A stretch of 64,000 bases of DNA, from the NCBI RefSeq assembly GCF_000208865.1, contig NC_018395.1, positions 4,078,839 to 4,142,838 of the forward strand, read 5' to 3'. Source of the DNA: Neospora caninum Liverpool (lineage: Eukaryota; Apicomplexa; Conoidasida; Eucoccidiorida; Sarcocystidae). Below the pieces are notes generated by a model that saw only the letters and a program-made list of their open reading frames with translations, did no database searches and had not been told where the DNA came from. The position numbers and the translations under genes were made by a program. Within the stretch, counting starts at the first letter, position 1, and the number at the start of each line of letters is the position of its first letter. Positions 35,497-47,660 of this stretch are shown one piece after another.

Positions 35497-38400
35497 CTAC
35501 CACGCCGGAGCTGCGCCGCCTCGCCTGGGTTCGGCGCTTCGCGACACTGTCTTTAAGTCACTGGCGACCGACTCGCTGTGTCGGCGCTTGGCCTCGTGCT
35601 CGGAGAGCTCTCGGTCATCTTCACTGCCTTCGCTGTCTTCTCTCTGGGTTGCCCAGTTCGACGGATCTCGCTGAAAAAACGTAAGAGAGGCACAGGATCC
35701 TCTGGAAACTCTGTGTCGCAGATCGCACAGGCGCTTCCCAGCGAGGCGCCTACCGGAGCTCTGTCGCCTCTGGAAAGGACGCACGCGCGGCGACGGAAAC
35801 GCATCGTCCGCGCGCGCAATAAAACCACAAAACAGATCCTTTCTTACTTGCTCTTTGTCGTCCTCCTCTTGACTGGGAATTCCCGTCTCTGTATCGGCTT
35901 CCACTTCTTCCTCGGGGTCTTCTTCCCCCTGGAAATCGAGGTCGTCGTCGTCATCTCGGGCGTCTTCTTCAGCTCGCCTCCGCATTTCGTTCACGTAGAC
36001 AGCAGCGACTTGTTTCTGCACGTCGGCGCCAAGGCGCCCTACGCTCACGTGGAGCATGTGTGGGCATCCGCCGTCGCGCTTCACACACCGCGCGACGGCG
36101 GATGCAGCCTCAGGGCGCTGTTCTCTGCCTCTTCTTTTGCCGTGCTTCCTTCGAGGATCCGTGAAATCCCCCCCCAAGTCGCCACTCGAAACCAAGAGGT
36201 GAAGCACGAAGGGAAAAAGGTCCGGGTTTTCCGCGTCTGCATTCGGCGTGCACGCATACAAAATGCTCCTTTCCCCACCCGGCGCGGGCGCCTCAACGCA
36301 CACGTGGAGAACCACCGGAAGCCGCTTCTCTTCTTCGCCTCCGGCCTGCTTCAACGAGCAGAGGAGCGCAAAGGTGCGCAGATACGCCGGATGAAGAAGA
36401 AACGCTCGCGGATGGCGCAGCGTTACCAACAAAACGCCGCCTCGCGCGTGGCTGAGAACGGCCAAGTCCAGCTGCAGGGAACGGAAGCAAACGCGCCGCG
36501 CGAGAGACAAACGAAAAAGGGAATGAGAAAAAAAGACAGGGCCGAGTTCCCTACACAGAACGCGGGAAAACAAAAACCGTGGAAAACAGAAGAGAACATG
36601 GCGCGACTGGAGTCAACGCGTGATGAGAAACAAAGCCACCAGGCCGAGAGACGAAGATAAAAAACTCCACAGACACCGGAAAAGTGCACCTCAACGCGGC
36701 GCCCTGCAAATCAAAACACACAAAATCTTCTACGGGAACACCGCGCGGCGCTTTCTCCTGTGTGTGTCTTCTCTTCCCTTTGGATAGATCCGGCCTTTAC
36801 AGGCATTCGAGCCAAGCGCGCGCGCTTTTTTCCTTCTCGCAAGAGACTCGCGGTCTCCTTCAGGGACGCCTGCATTCGCGTTTTCGGCGTGCCTCCCTTT
36901 GTCAGCGGATAAGATGAGGAAGAAATGAGGGTTTCATATCCACGATGTTCTGTCCCTCTTTCTTCAGGTTTGCAAGAGCTCTTCTGCGAGAGGCGCTTCC
37001 CCCTCTCGCACACTGGGCCGGAAAGTCCACACTTTCTTTGAGACAACGACAGCACTTTGTTCCCTGAACCCCGCGACGCACGCGTGGATTCTCGGTAAAG
37101 CCGCTTTCCTCCCAGATCACACGTTTTCCCTTTCCACCGGCTTCCGCTCAAAAGCTCCTTGCGATGCACAGACGCCACGCTGTCCTTACATGCCGAAAGA
37201 GTTGCAGAAGGTGGTGTACCACAAGCGACTGCGCCTTCTCGAGCTGCTGAAGCACCACCGTTTGCTCGCGGGTTGCCGTCGATGTGATTCTGAACAAGGG
37301 AAGAGCGCGGAGCGAAAGCCACCGTCCAGGAAGAAATCGGTGTACGCACTTGGATGTCCAAGATTAAACACCTCGAGACTTCTCCTTCGACAGCGAAAAA
37401 CACGGACCATCGGGCGCGTCCGCGCTTCTTCACAGTGCGAGCGGTTGCCGGCTAGTGGCAAGGACAGAGCAACACGACAGCGAAGGGCGAGATACAGACG
37501 GAGAAGAGAAAAGGGGAAAGATGCCGACGAGCTGGACACCGAACAGGAAACAACGACAGACGGCGAAGGAAGACCCCGTCGCATCTCTCCTCTCTCGCGG
37601 CGCTGTGCTTCCCGATGAACACATTAAACTGAATCCACGTCTTGGTCAATTTGTGCATGCTGTGTGTGTGAGGGACTGACCGTGTAAGAAGCTGCAAGGC
37701 GTCGATGGCGTTGACGCGATACACCGAGGCTCCAACTGCGTCTTCTGAACGGGCACAACAAAACGCAAGACGCCCCGACAAAAACTCGAAAAATGTGCAA
37801 ACAGCCACACGCCGCTAGGGTGCTTGCCTCGCTTCATCTCTACATCTACACACGCAGATGAAGACAGGCATTGATATAGGCGTCCAGGAATCTGTGCAGG
37901 GACCGGTTCCTCTGTGCAAGCACACCTATACACACACAGTTTTGTGAACACAGGCGCGTACGCCGAGATGTCGATACACAATTTGTGTACGCATGCGCGT
38001 CTTCGTTTCCACTGCAGTCGAGTTGACGTTTGCACACGCGTGCGCGCGGTGCTTGAATAGATTTCGCGTTTTGCTGCAACTAGTGGTGCAAACGGGGAGG
38101 AAAAACAGACGTACGTGAGCCGGGTCTGGCGAGGAGAGCTTGAAGGAGGAAGGCAGTGTCCACATTGGGGACAGAAGGGAGGTTCCCGCGATCCTTCGCC
38201 TGTACGTACACCGCGAGAGAAGCGCAGGAAGCTGGCCGTTCAAATGTAACAGCGAAAGTCGGAGAAAAGGAAAGAGAAGCGCCAAACGACCCCCGAGGAC
38301 GAGGCGAAAGAGCAGAGGAAAACGAAGGAAGGGGAAACGCGGAGACGCGTGAGGCGAGGCAGACATTCGTGGATGACGAGAGGGACAAACGCGGGGAGAA

Positions 38401-41400
38401 CGAGAAGCAACGCAGCGCGGAAGGAAAACAAAACAAACAACTGGGCCGCCCAAGAAGGGTTGCACAGGAGGTGGCGAAAAACCGGAAAAGTGGGGGCGGG
38501 AAAGGACACTAGGACGCCGATGGGCAAGACGAAGCTACCGACAAAACAGAGGGAGGCGAGAACACCGAGAAGAGGGAGCAGGGGAGAGGAGACTGAAGAA
38601 ATGAGGCAAGAGAAAGGAGAAGAGACGAGCAGGAGGAGACGCAGAGAAAAAGGAAGATCTGTGGTTATCTAAAGAGCGGGGCCTACCCAGTTGAGGCAGT
38701 AACAGTCTCGTAGTTGCAGAGTCTGTCGGAGGTAATCGTACACAACTCGTTGCTGCGACTGCACGCAGAGACAGGGAAGCAAAGACGAAGAAATCGGCGG
38801 AGAAATGGAGGGAGAGAACGCAGTGAAAACGGAAGACGAGGAAGAAGGAAGAGACAAACACACACACACACACACACCCGCACACGTGTAGACAGAAGAG
38901 GAACGCCACGTGAGGCAGCCTCTTCGACAGAGAAGGCGTGGAAAGACAGAGGGAAAACACAACTGGAAGCGTTAGTCTGACGGGACGCTTTGCCCCTCAC
39001 TTCTTCACCCCTCGTTCAAAAGGTTCGCCCTTCAACTCTTCTTCTTCGTCTCTTCTTCGTTTGGTGCCTCTCTTCTTTCAGCGTTCGCCACCCCAACAGC
39101 GTTGACCACATCCGCCAATCGAAGCCACTCCCGGCGTGCGTTTTTCTGCTCTTTTCCCTTCTCTCCCCTCCACGCGTATCTCGTCCTCTCCTCTCTTTCT
39201 CTCGATTTTCTTCCTCTCTGGCTCTGGAACTCACGGCGGCGAGACCGCTGAAGGGGTTGACCATGTCTTTGCATTCGAGGCCGCACTGGACGCGGAGTTC
39301 GTTGCTCTGTTGCTGGCTCATCCAGGCGCGAGAAACTTCTCCCGAAGCCGCCGCAGGCGACGCGTGGCTGCTTCCGAGCCCGAGGAAGAGTAATTGCCTG
39401 CTCACACTGAGGGAGTCTCGAAGGCACCTGAAAGCAAACACACACGCGAGACCCAGGGTTTTCCCGTGAAACCTACAGAAAGAGGTTTAACGCTGAGAAC
39501 GCGCGCGAAAATCCCCACGCAGCGGAAACTCGCCCTTTGACACGGGCGCCGAGAGACAGGAGCGAAAACTCCGCCTCCCACCGTGTCAGTCTCTAGGCCT
39601 TGCTCTCCGCCCTTGCCGCGCTGTCTCTACCCTCTAAATTAGAAATGAGGTCGAGTATAGCAGAAAAAAGGAGGAAAAGATCCGAGGGAGACCCACCCGT
39701 TTCTCAGGAGCGGCAACAGACCGTTGTTGTCGTCGTCTTCTATGTAGGGGCTGCGCACACAGAAGGGCGAGAAACAATCAAGACACCATCAAAAGTGTCG
39801 ACACCTCCGCCGATATCTTTTGCTCGATCGCTCCGGCTCCTCACTGCACACCAGGGACAGAGCAACGGGATTCTCCACCGTTCGGATACAGCACGAATGC
39901 GCACGAGTTTCCACCCCTTTCGTCCTGGCCTTTCCTTTCGATAAAACGCGCATGCCGCGAAGCCTCCACGCCCATCAAGCCTTGCAAAGCCTCGGAAGTC
40001 GGCTTCTCTCTTCCCTCTCTCTGCTCGTTTATCTCTCTATGCGCCTTCTTGGTGCCCTCACTTCTTTCTGACCCCTTTTAGCTTCCCTTGAATGACAACG
40101 CCACAGGAGACGGGCAACCATCAGTCACAGAGACGGAAGGGAAAGAAAGGCGGAAAGAGAGAAGATGGGCGACGCAGCGACTTGTGTGTGCACCGTGAAC
40201 CTAGTTTTTTGACTGTTTTCCGCCTGTTTCCGCTTCTCTCTGCACTGCGCAAAAAGGAGAGTGGCAAACGCGTTTTATAGGTGAAGACCCACAAAGTCGA
40301 GACATTGATGTCTTTGATAGCCATAATCAAATCGTTGTAGTCGTCGCTCGACAGCCACTCCTCGTGAAGAAAGGCAGCAGCTGCCGTGGCGCCTGCAAAC
40401 GCGTAAGCGCTACTCTCCACCTCATACAGCGGCTCGAGGACCTACAGAGAAAACAGTGAAGGAACACCAACAGCGGGAACAGCTCTGACCCGCGAATCCC
40501 TTCACCCGCAAAAAGCGTCTACATCTACATGCATACATATATATATTTATATATCTGTACATACACACATGTGTCTGCCTATACATATGTGTATATATAA
40601 ATATATATAAATAGAAATATACTATTATCTATATGTAAGTGAGGACGGCGGAGAGCATGTACGGGTCGAGGTGCGCGCGTAGGCCGCGTCCCGTGCGCGA
40701 TCTTCTCTTGGTCAAGGGAAGAGGAGACGGCGGCGACGGCGTTTTACCTTGGCGAGGACAGCTGCACACGGTTTGCTTCGATACACCCCGGCAGCGAGGA
40801 GAGAAGTGTGTCCCTTCCCGGCCTCCAGCCGTTCTCTTCGTCGTCGGTCCAACGCCTCCTGCTCCGCCTCTTCCATCGGCATCATCCACCGGCCATCCTG
40901 AAAGCCACACGGACACCCACAAACACCCGAAACCTCCAAAGACCACCACGCCAATCACCAGAGGAGAGACATCTACAGTTCTGAATCCATACCCTATAGA
41001 CACATCTACATGTACATACATCTATATACATCTATGCATATGAATGTAAACACAGGGAGGCCGTGGTTTGTCCTTAGGCACGGCCTTTCCTACACGGGAA
41101 AGACGGGGAAAAGACATCTGTAGGAATACCCTCTCGTGTGGAAGCAGGTCTGTGCATTTCTTCCTCGCCTCTCGCTCGACACGTGTTTCGTGTTGGCGAA
41201 CCAATCGAACGCCATGGATGACTGTAGCAGAGAGAGATACTCAGGGTACTCAGGGACTGTTCTTGGCATTGTCGCACTCGCTTACACGTATGAGCGTGGT
41301 GTGCACGGGCCTTCTGGCATCAAGGACCGCGATTTTGATTGCGTTTCTGAATTTGACTTCGATTCGTCGAACGCGTTCTTCGTCCTCAGGTGTCAGTACA

Positions 41401-42315
41401 CCCGAGGCGCCGGCGCCGTCCAGGTTGTACGCGTCTTCTGCGCCCGAGGCGGCAGCGCGACCAATGGCTTCGTCGGCTCCGGCCTCCCCGGCGTCGCCGT
41501 CCCTCGCATTGAAAAACGCGAACGGCTGTCTACGCAGCCGCTCCGCGCGTTCTCTGCGTCTCTGTCGCCGCAACTCCTCGAGAGCCTCGAGGCGCACCGC
41601 CTTGTGCAAGAAGAGATCTGTGACGGCAGCGAAGAGCGTGGCTGTCAGGCCTGCTGTCTGCCGGGCGTCTCCGTCTTCGTCATCAAGCTCGTCCTCGTCT
41701 GCCAGGCCGCCGAGGCCGATGAACAAAATGCGGTCGTAGAACGGTAGGCGATACGCGGAGGATGAAGGCAGTCCCGGAGAGGACGTGGGGGCGTGACTTA
41801 CGTGGTACTCCAGGTGCCGATCGATCCAGGCCAGCACGTCGGGGATGCCTGCGAGACGGGGGACGAAAGGCGCATGTGCGAGGGAGGAAACCTTAAAAAC
41901 GGCGAGAACGGGGAGACAAGACGACGGCTTCAGGAGGCAAGGACAACAAATGGAGAAGAGAGATACGCAGGCAGAACCAGGGAGCTTGTTGGACAGGAAG
42001 AAGATCAAGAACAGCGAAGCAGAAACCGGTGGAGGGGTGAAGAGAAACAGAATGGGTGGCGGAAGCCGCACGAGAGACACGCAAGGAGCAGAGAGACGCG
42101 AGCATGAGAAAGACGAGGGCAGAGAGGAGACGCGACAGAAGGCCCGGAACGAGAAGGCAGGAAGCGAGACAGAGAGCGCGCGAGGAAAGACGGCTGAGAA
42201 ACGAACAGAGAAGAGACATACATGTCTCGCGCCCATCTGCTCCTTCGTTCCCGTTCCATTCCGCCCCCGGAAATCCGCAGGATGTCTGTTAATGCCGATG
42301 CACATGTAAAGGCAT

Positions 42316-42349
<34 letters not shown>

Positions 42350-42703
42350 ATATATATATATTGTGTGCGTCTCAGGTTTTCGCCTGGAGGCGGAGAGGCG
42401 TGTGGTGAGGAGGCAGGAGACGCGCGGCTGCGTTTCGTTTCGCTTTCAAGGCTCACCGGAGACGAACTCAATGTCGAGAGCAACGTTTCCGCAGTCCCAC
42501 TGGCTGTCGAGGAAGAGGAGGCGCGAATTGAGGAACGTGGAGAGAAGATGGCAGCAACAGACGCTGTCCACTTCCGGGGTGCAAAAGACGAGGAGGGACG
42601 TGGGGCGGGGCGGGGAGTCGGCGGCATCGTCGGGCGCAGATCGAGGCAGCGAGTTGAACTGGAAGAAGGAGCGGAAAAACTCATCGAGAGCAAGCAGCAC
42701 CAT
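35497..42703 (-). CDS. CDC45: CDC45 replication factor (CMG helicase subunit)
   Basis: Eleven exons: 42703-42457, 41848-41286, 40897-40748, 40441-40293, 39427-39235, 38758-38687, 38199-38115, 37744-37681, 37289-37190, 36471-35848, 35670-35497; 806 aa. CDC45 is a DHH/RecJ-fold protein that joins MCM2-7 and GINS in the replicative helicase. N-terminal LLVFCTPEVDSVCCCHLL (37-54) matches the family's VDxLCACxxL strand. VLDARRPVH near 257-265 matches the D-x-x-RP-x-H motif. The region EEAEQEALDRRRRERLEA, the LRDSL segment, VDTAFLLQALLARP and the C-terminal LPVVLHVCVE domain follow in family order. A long Asp/Glu-rich insert precedes the C-terminus. All phases agree. The weakest junction is exon 4 to 5 (donor GTGGGT), where a small exon could be missing. 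Confidence 0.85.
38856..38877. repeat. CA dinucleotide repeat
   Basis: (AC)n of about 11 units within intron 5 of CDC45, followed by a related CA/CG-rich tail. Confidence 0.9.
40535..40632. repeat. TA-rich imperfect microsatellite in CDC45 intron 3
   Basis: A stretch of imperfect TA and TATG repeats, interrupted by ACACATGTGT-type palindromic pieces, between exons 3 and 4 of CDC45. Confidence 0.8.
42311..42361. repeat. TA dinucleotide microsatellite in CDC45 intron 1
   Basis: Two long TA runs separated by a short ACATATAC interruption, in the first intron of CDC45. Confidence 0.9.
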
Positions 42704-44627
42704 TGTGGAAGAGGCAGCTGGACTCGCAACCCAGTCGCGGGGCGCCACCGAAGCAGCTCTGGAGACGCATGCTCGCAGGCGACCAGGGCGAGGCAGGAGC
42801 GACGCAGGATCCGACGAAAACGTGCGGGCTGCGGTGGAGACCCCGGAAGAAATGAGAGCGGAGGCGCTTCCCAGCGCCTCACCCCGTGTTCATGGGTACT
42901 CGGAGACTTCCGTCTTCTCTGAAGAAGAAATCCAAGGGCAAAAACAGACACTGAAGACGACGACCCCTCTCACTTCCCCAGTGGTGCTGCGCCGCAGGCC
43001 GTGAGAGTTTGCTCCTGACTGAGAGGAAAGCGTTTCTCCAGACACACTCGAGAGACCGCGACGGCCCGCGGAGCCTCGCGCCTGGCTGGTCGCAGAACAG
43101 CAGTCTCCGCTTCGAAAGCAGAGACGAACGAGAAAAAAATGGAGACCCCGAGGCTGAGCGTCGCTTCGGCCACAAATTACCGGGGCCGCACGAGACACTC
43201 AAAACGACGCGCGTCGAGGTGGAACGGCGGAGACGGCAAGACACAGGCGACGCCACCGGTTTTTTTTCAGAGTAAAAAGCGTAAGGAGGAAACAACTTGA
43301 GCGGAACTGTCCTAGAGCCGCTGTACATACACCCTGCGGTACTGCTTACAAAGACAAGACGAACGGTAAGCTAGTTCTTCCGGCCGCTGCAAACACGGGA
43401 AGGAGGGTGCGTTTTTTCGGCTTTTCTGGGAGAATGCTTTGGGACCGAACGTGTGTTTCGCTGCACACAGACTTCCCTTCTGTTCCAGGACACATTTTCG
43501 AGAGAAACAAGGCGCGTCACCTCTGGAAACCCTTCAACAAGCGAGGAACATGCGGGGTGGACATCGCCAACCTCCGGTGGTAAAACACAACCGTGGGGGT
43601 CGGCAATGATCTTCTCGTGCAGATAGAGCGGAAAAACACACGCTGCATCTGGTACGGGAAACGCATGCAAAAATCGATGACCGATTTTGCTATGGTACTA
43701 CCCCCCTGCTGCCCGAAATCGCGAATCGACTCAAGGACGGAGTGAAGTGAATGAAGGGACCGACAGGAGGGCGGAAAATCGTACAGAGAGTAGGAGATAC
43801 GGAAGAAGCTTCATCCACTGAGAGCAGCGGAAAATGCTCGACAACAGATGGTAAAACGGACACACAAAACTCTCCGACCCCCCCCCTTCTCGTTGCCGTG
43901 TGCCCGGGCTTTGCGCGAGTCTCTCAACTTGCCAGGTCACACTTTCTCGACGCTCTGTTCCGCTGACACCGCCCACAGGAACGGAGGAAGTCTTCCCTTC
44001 TTTCTAAGGTACTAGCAGTGAGGCAAGAATGCCTGGAACGCGTGGATACTCTAACTTAACTTGCCGCTGGTGACGCTCTTGCCTGTTCCTGTGCCTCCCT
44101 TGGGTTGGCCATGACGCCAGAGTGCATGCGGAGTCTGCAGGAGGTCAAAAGGGTTTTAGCTCATTTGTTACATTTTTTCACTGCGAGACAGCCCCCCTTT
44201 GTTGGTAAAACGCGCTTGGTTTCGTCATTTTCCCAAGGGTGGACACTTGGACGTCAAGACAAGGGCATTTCTCTAAAATCAGATGCGCCCCAGTCGGCCT
44301 CCTCTGCTGCCACGTCTGCGTACCAGGATTTCCAGCCCCGATTTCTTGCAGTCCACTTGCGTTGCCCCTTTGGTGTGGTTTTTCTGCGTGCTTTTTGACA
44401 GTTGAATTCACACGTCTCCGCTTGCGTGCTCCTTCGCCTCTTTTTTGTCTGCCGTAGTGCCTGCATGATACCCGTGCGTCGTTAGTCGACCTAGATCTCG
44501 TCTTCTCGTCCTTTTTTTTACCTCTCTCGCTTTCTCGTTGCTTTTCCTCTCTGTAGTGTTTGCTCCTTGTTCGTTTCCTCGACCTCGCGCTTCCAGACCA
44601 CTTTCTGCTCTACCCTGTCTTGGATCC
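42704..44627. other. Divergent promoter region, CDC45 / DNAJC17-like
   Basis: 1.9 kb between the two divergent start codons. No exon is supported. The right end, from about 44480, is T/C-rich and probably the 5' leader of the J-protein gene. Confidence 0.6.
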
Positions 44628-46855
44628 ATGGATCGCGGGGCGGGCGCAGCTGACGGGGGCGTCCCGGCCAGCCCCCTTCCAGAGTTGCTGCTCGGCTTCT
44701 GTCCGTACACTGTCTTGGGAATATCCCCGCCCGAAGAAAAGTCTGCGCGACTCCCCTCTGGAAGTGCGACTGCTGCTACACCTGTTGCTGTCAGCGCATC
44801 GGCTGCGTTTTTCGCGTCGGTGACCCTGAAGACTTTGGCGTCGTCTTACAGGCGGGCGGCGCTGCGGGCGCATCCAGATAAAAATCGAGGCCGGGAGACG
44901 CAGGCAGCCGAGGAATTCGTTCGCATACAGGCTGCGTATTCCTTCCTTTCTTGTGAAAAGAATAGGGCGGCGTATCACGCCTTTCTGGAGAGCCGCGAGC
45001 GCCACGAGGCTCTCCTGGCCGACCGGCGTCGCCGCGGACTCCAGGCGGACGAGAAGAAGAGGAAATTTGCGGAAGATTTGAAGAGGAGGGAAGAAGCCTT
45101 TGCCCAGTCGCAGAGAGACGCGAAGGAAGCAGAGAGAGGCGCTCGCGCGCGAGCAGATTTTGAGAAGGACCGACTGCAACGCGTGCGAGAGAGAAACGAA
45201 AAGATCCTGGAGGAACATCAAGAGAAACTAAATGCCAGACATGCGCAGCAAACTCAAGCTGCCAGAGAGGCCTCGGCAGCTTTCTTCCATCAGAAGCCGC
45301 GTTTTGCAGGAGGCGGTCAACCGTGGGATGTGTTTGATTTTAAGCGAAGAAAAGTGCAAGAAAGCCACGCAGATTTCGACGCGCAGCGCCCCATTTCCGC
45401 TCCTGCCAGGAATGGTGAAGCTGAGGACGCGGACGATATCGAAGATATCCTCACACGGTCGGTGTATGTACACTGGGCAGTTGAGGCACCGGGGGCAGAT
45501 GGAGAAACGCGAGCAGAGAAATCAGGTTCCTCTTCGAACCCCGGTTCGCCAGAGAATGAACAAGGCGAGGCACCGAGTGCTGCCGTCACTCCCACTCTTC
45601 TCTCTGCTCTGTTCATTCCGCTCCATGCTCTCTATATATACGGATATACCGCAGAGAAGGGCTACGCCTTGGTCGCCTTCGCAACCCGAGAGCGTGCGCT
45701 GGAGAGCGCCCTCGAGTTTCAGCAACAGCAGAAGCAGACTCGAAGAGGGCTAGGCAGTGGGAAGAAGAAACCCCCGAGACTTCGGGTGAAGATCGCTGAT
45801 CAGGTTGAGCACTTGAAGGAGCGACTGTCGGCGCTTCAAGAAGACGCGGATGTTGCTGGAGCGGAATTTGCGCGCGTTGCTGCCGATGCCGCGAAGAAAA
45901 GAGCAGACGGCGAAACGCCGAGTGCGAACTCTAGAGGGTTTGCGGATCCGGCACAAGAAGCCACGTAAGTAGCCACTCCTTCCTAGTTCCGAGCTCTGCT
46001 CGCTGTATGGAACGTGCGTCAAACAGACACTCAGAAATGCGCAGAAAAGCTGTCGGGTAGTCTCGGGGCATCAGCTTGCCCAAGCGTTTCTGCGGGGCGA
46101 CTTGTGTGCGGGAAGTCGAACGGAAGAGCGAGCGCGAGATCCGCTTGATACAAAGTTGCCTTTGATTATGCTTTTCCACTGAGTCGTGGCTGTTAGGCAG
46201 GAAAGTGTTTGTGTTTTGGGGATTTGCCCCTGGCGAAACCGACAGACTGCGAGTCCACGCGTCTGCAACGGATTAAAATGGCGAGGCCGATGGCTCTACC
46301 TGGCCACATTCCGGCTTCCAGAAGAGACTCTATCGTTCTTCGCCAGTACACTGGAGCGTTCACTTGCGTCCAGGTCTTTCCTGACTACTGGAAGCAGTTC
46401 CAGCAGCGTTGCAAATTGTCCGTCTCGCCCACTTTCATTCCTCTGCATCGCCAGCGTGGGTCGTGACGGTGGCGTCAGACACCGTTTTGCAGAATGTGTC
46501 TGCTTCTCTCAGCGTGTCTGGGCCCACGAGAAGGGAATTGGGCCACGTGCCTGTGTCGGCTGTTGCGTTTTTGATACGTTTCTGTGGCTGTTGTCTTTCG
46601 GCTCTACGTCGCTACAGGCAAGCGCCCGACTTGAGATCCGCTCCAACCATGTCAGCACGGGGAACGCCCGAGCCTGCACAGGCTCCGCCTTTTTTCCCTT
46701 CGCCTCCTGCGGTCATGACGCCGACGTCGCTGGCCGAGTTTGAAGCGGCGACGCTCCAGCAACTGAGGCTGGCCGCCGCAAAGCGGAAAGCCTTGCAAGC
46801 GGCGCAGCAACAGGACGCGAATGGAGCTGGACCGCCTCCTGGGGTCGGAGGATGA
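44628..46855 (+). CDS. DNAJC17: DNAJC17-type J-domain protein with RRM (splicing-associated co-chaperone)
   Basis: Two exons, 44628-45964 and 46618-46855, phase-consistent; 524 aa. The J domain spans about 25-118 with the HPD triad at 82-84; roughly 30 residues of Ser/Ala-rich sequence are inserted between helix I (YTVLGISP) and helix II. A charged coiled coil follows (about 120-215), then an RRM-like fold near 277-365: RSVYVHWAV as RNP2 and KGYALVAFATRERALES as RNP1, split by a 35-residue insert. The second exon ends with FEAATLQQLRLAAAKR, matching the short C-terminal helix of DNAJC17/Cwf23 proteins. That family works with Hsp70 in the nucleus and is tied to the spliceosome. The domain order makes the assignment strong; the inserts are lineage features. 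Confidence 0.8.
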
Positions 46856-47660
46856 GAAGGGAACCTGTTTTCCTTTGCGATTCCGAGGGCAAAGCGAATC
46901 TGTCTCTGCTCGGCGTTTTGTGCTTTTCACTTGTAAACAGGCTGCTGGCGTGCTGGCCGGCTCATCTTGGTCCAGAGGAGGAACTTGTCAAGCGCCACTG
47001 TGTGAGGTTCTTGTGTTACGCTCCTTTGCGTGAAATCGCAAGCACACATTTTTCGAGGCTCTTTCAGACAAAGGTCGCAGCACACACTTGATGCAGGATT
47101 TCTCGACATACAAATTAGCCACGTTGCTCTCAAGTGGCCGCTTCCAGAGAATCTACCCTATCAGCTGGCACCCCAGGCTGCTCTCAGGCGGCGCTCCGCG
47201 ACTCATTACTGAACAGTTCAAAGCTGCACACCATTTCAAAATTCTGTTCTAATCTGAAAAGAATTACCCTTCCCCGTTAGCTGCCGTGGCGTTTTCGCAA
47301 GCTAGAAGTCTACAGTGACCACTCCACGCTCGATGCTGAAAAACTTCGCTTTGCCGTCACGGAGGGCTGATGTGGCTGCTGACGAGCAGTCCCAGCTGAT
47401 TGTGCGCATCACCAGATGTGCCGTTGGAAACGAGAACGAAAAAGGCATGAATATACGCTGGAATACGCCAACAAGCTACTGCGGCAGATGACAGCGTGAG
47501 ACTTTCTTCTTCACTGGGAGACCTTTGTACAGTGGAACGCTTGGCCGCTCCGACTCTGAAGTTTGAACCATGTACCCTGCGTTGTTGTCGCCCACACTAT
47601 GACGGGTCTTTCTTTACACCTGATCTGTCGAGCTCACACAGAGACAACTGCAAGGCATTG
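46856..47660. other. Convergent intergenic region
   Basis: 0.8 kb between the stop codons of the J-protein gene (+) and the thioesterase gene (-). No gene or repeat seen. Confidence 0.6.

Noticed and set aside
35578..36660. Long plus-strand open frame (360 codons) across CDC45 exon 10
   Set aside because: It is antisense to an exon with clear family matches and splice junctions; the frame is a by-product of GC-rich codon use.
37186..37584. Two other minus-strand frames around CDC45 exon 9
   Set aside because: Only the third frame has the acceptor and donor with phases matching both neighbouring exons.
42289..42951. Long minus-strand frame overlapping CDC45 exon 1
   Set aside because: It is the wrong frame; the correct frame carries the CDC45 N-terminal motif and ends at a GTGAGC donor.
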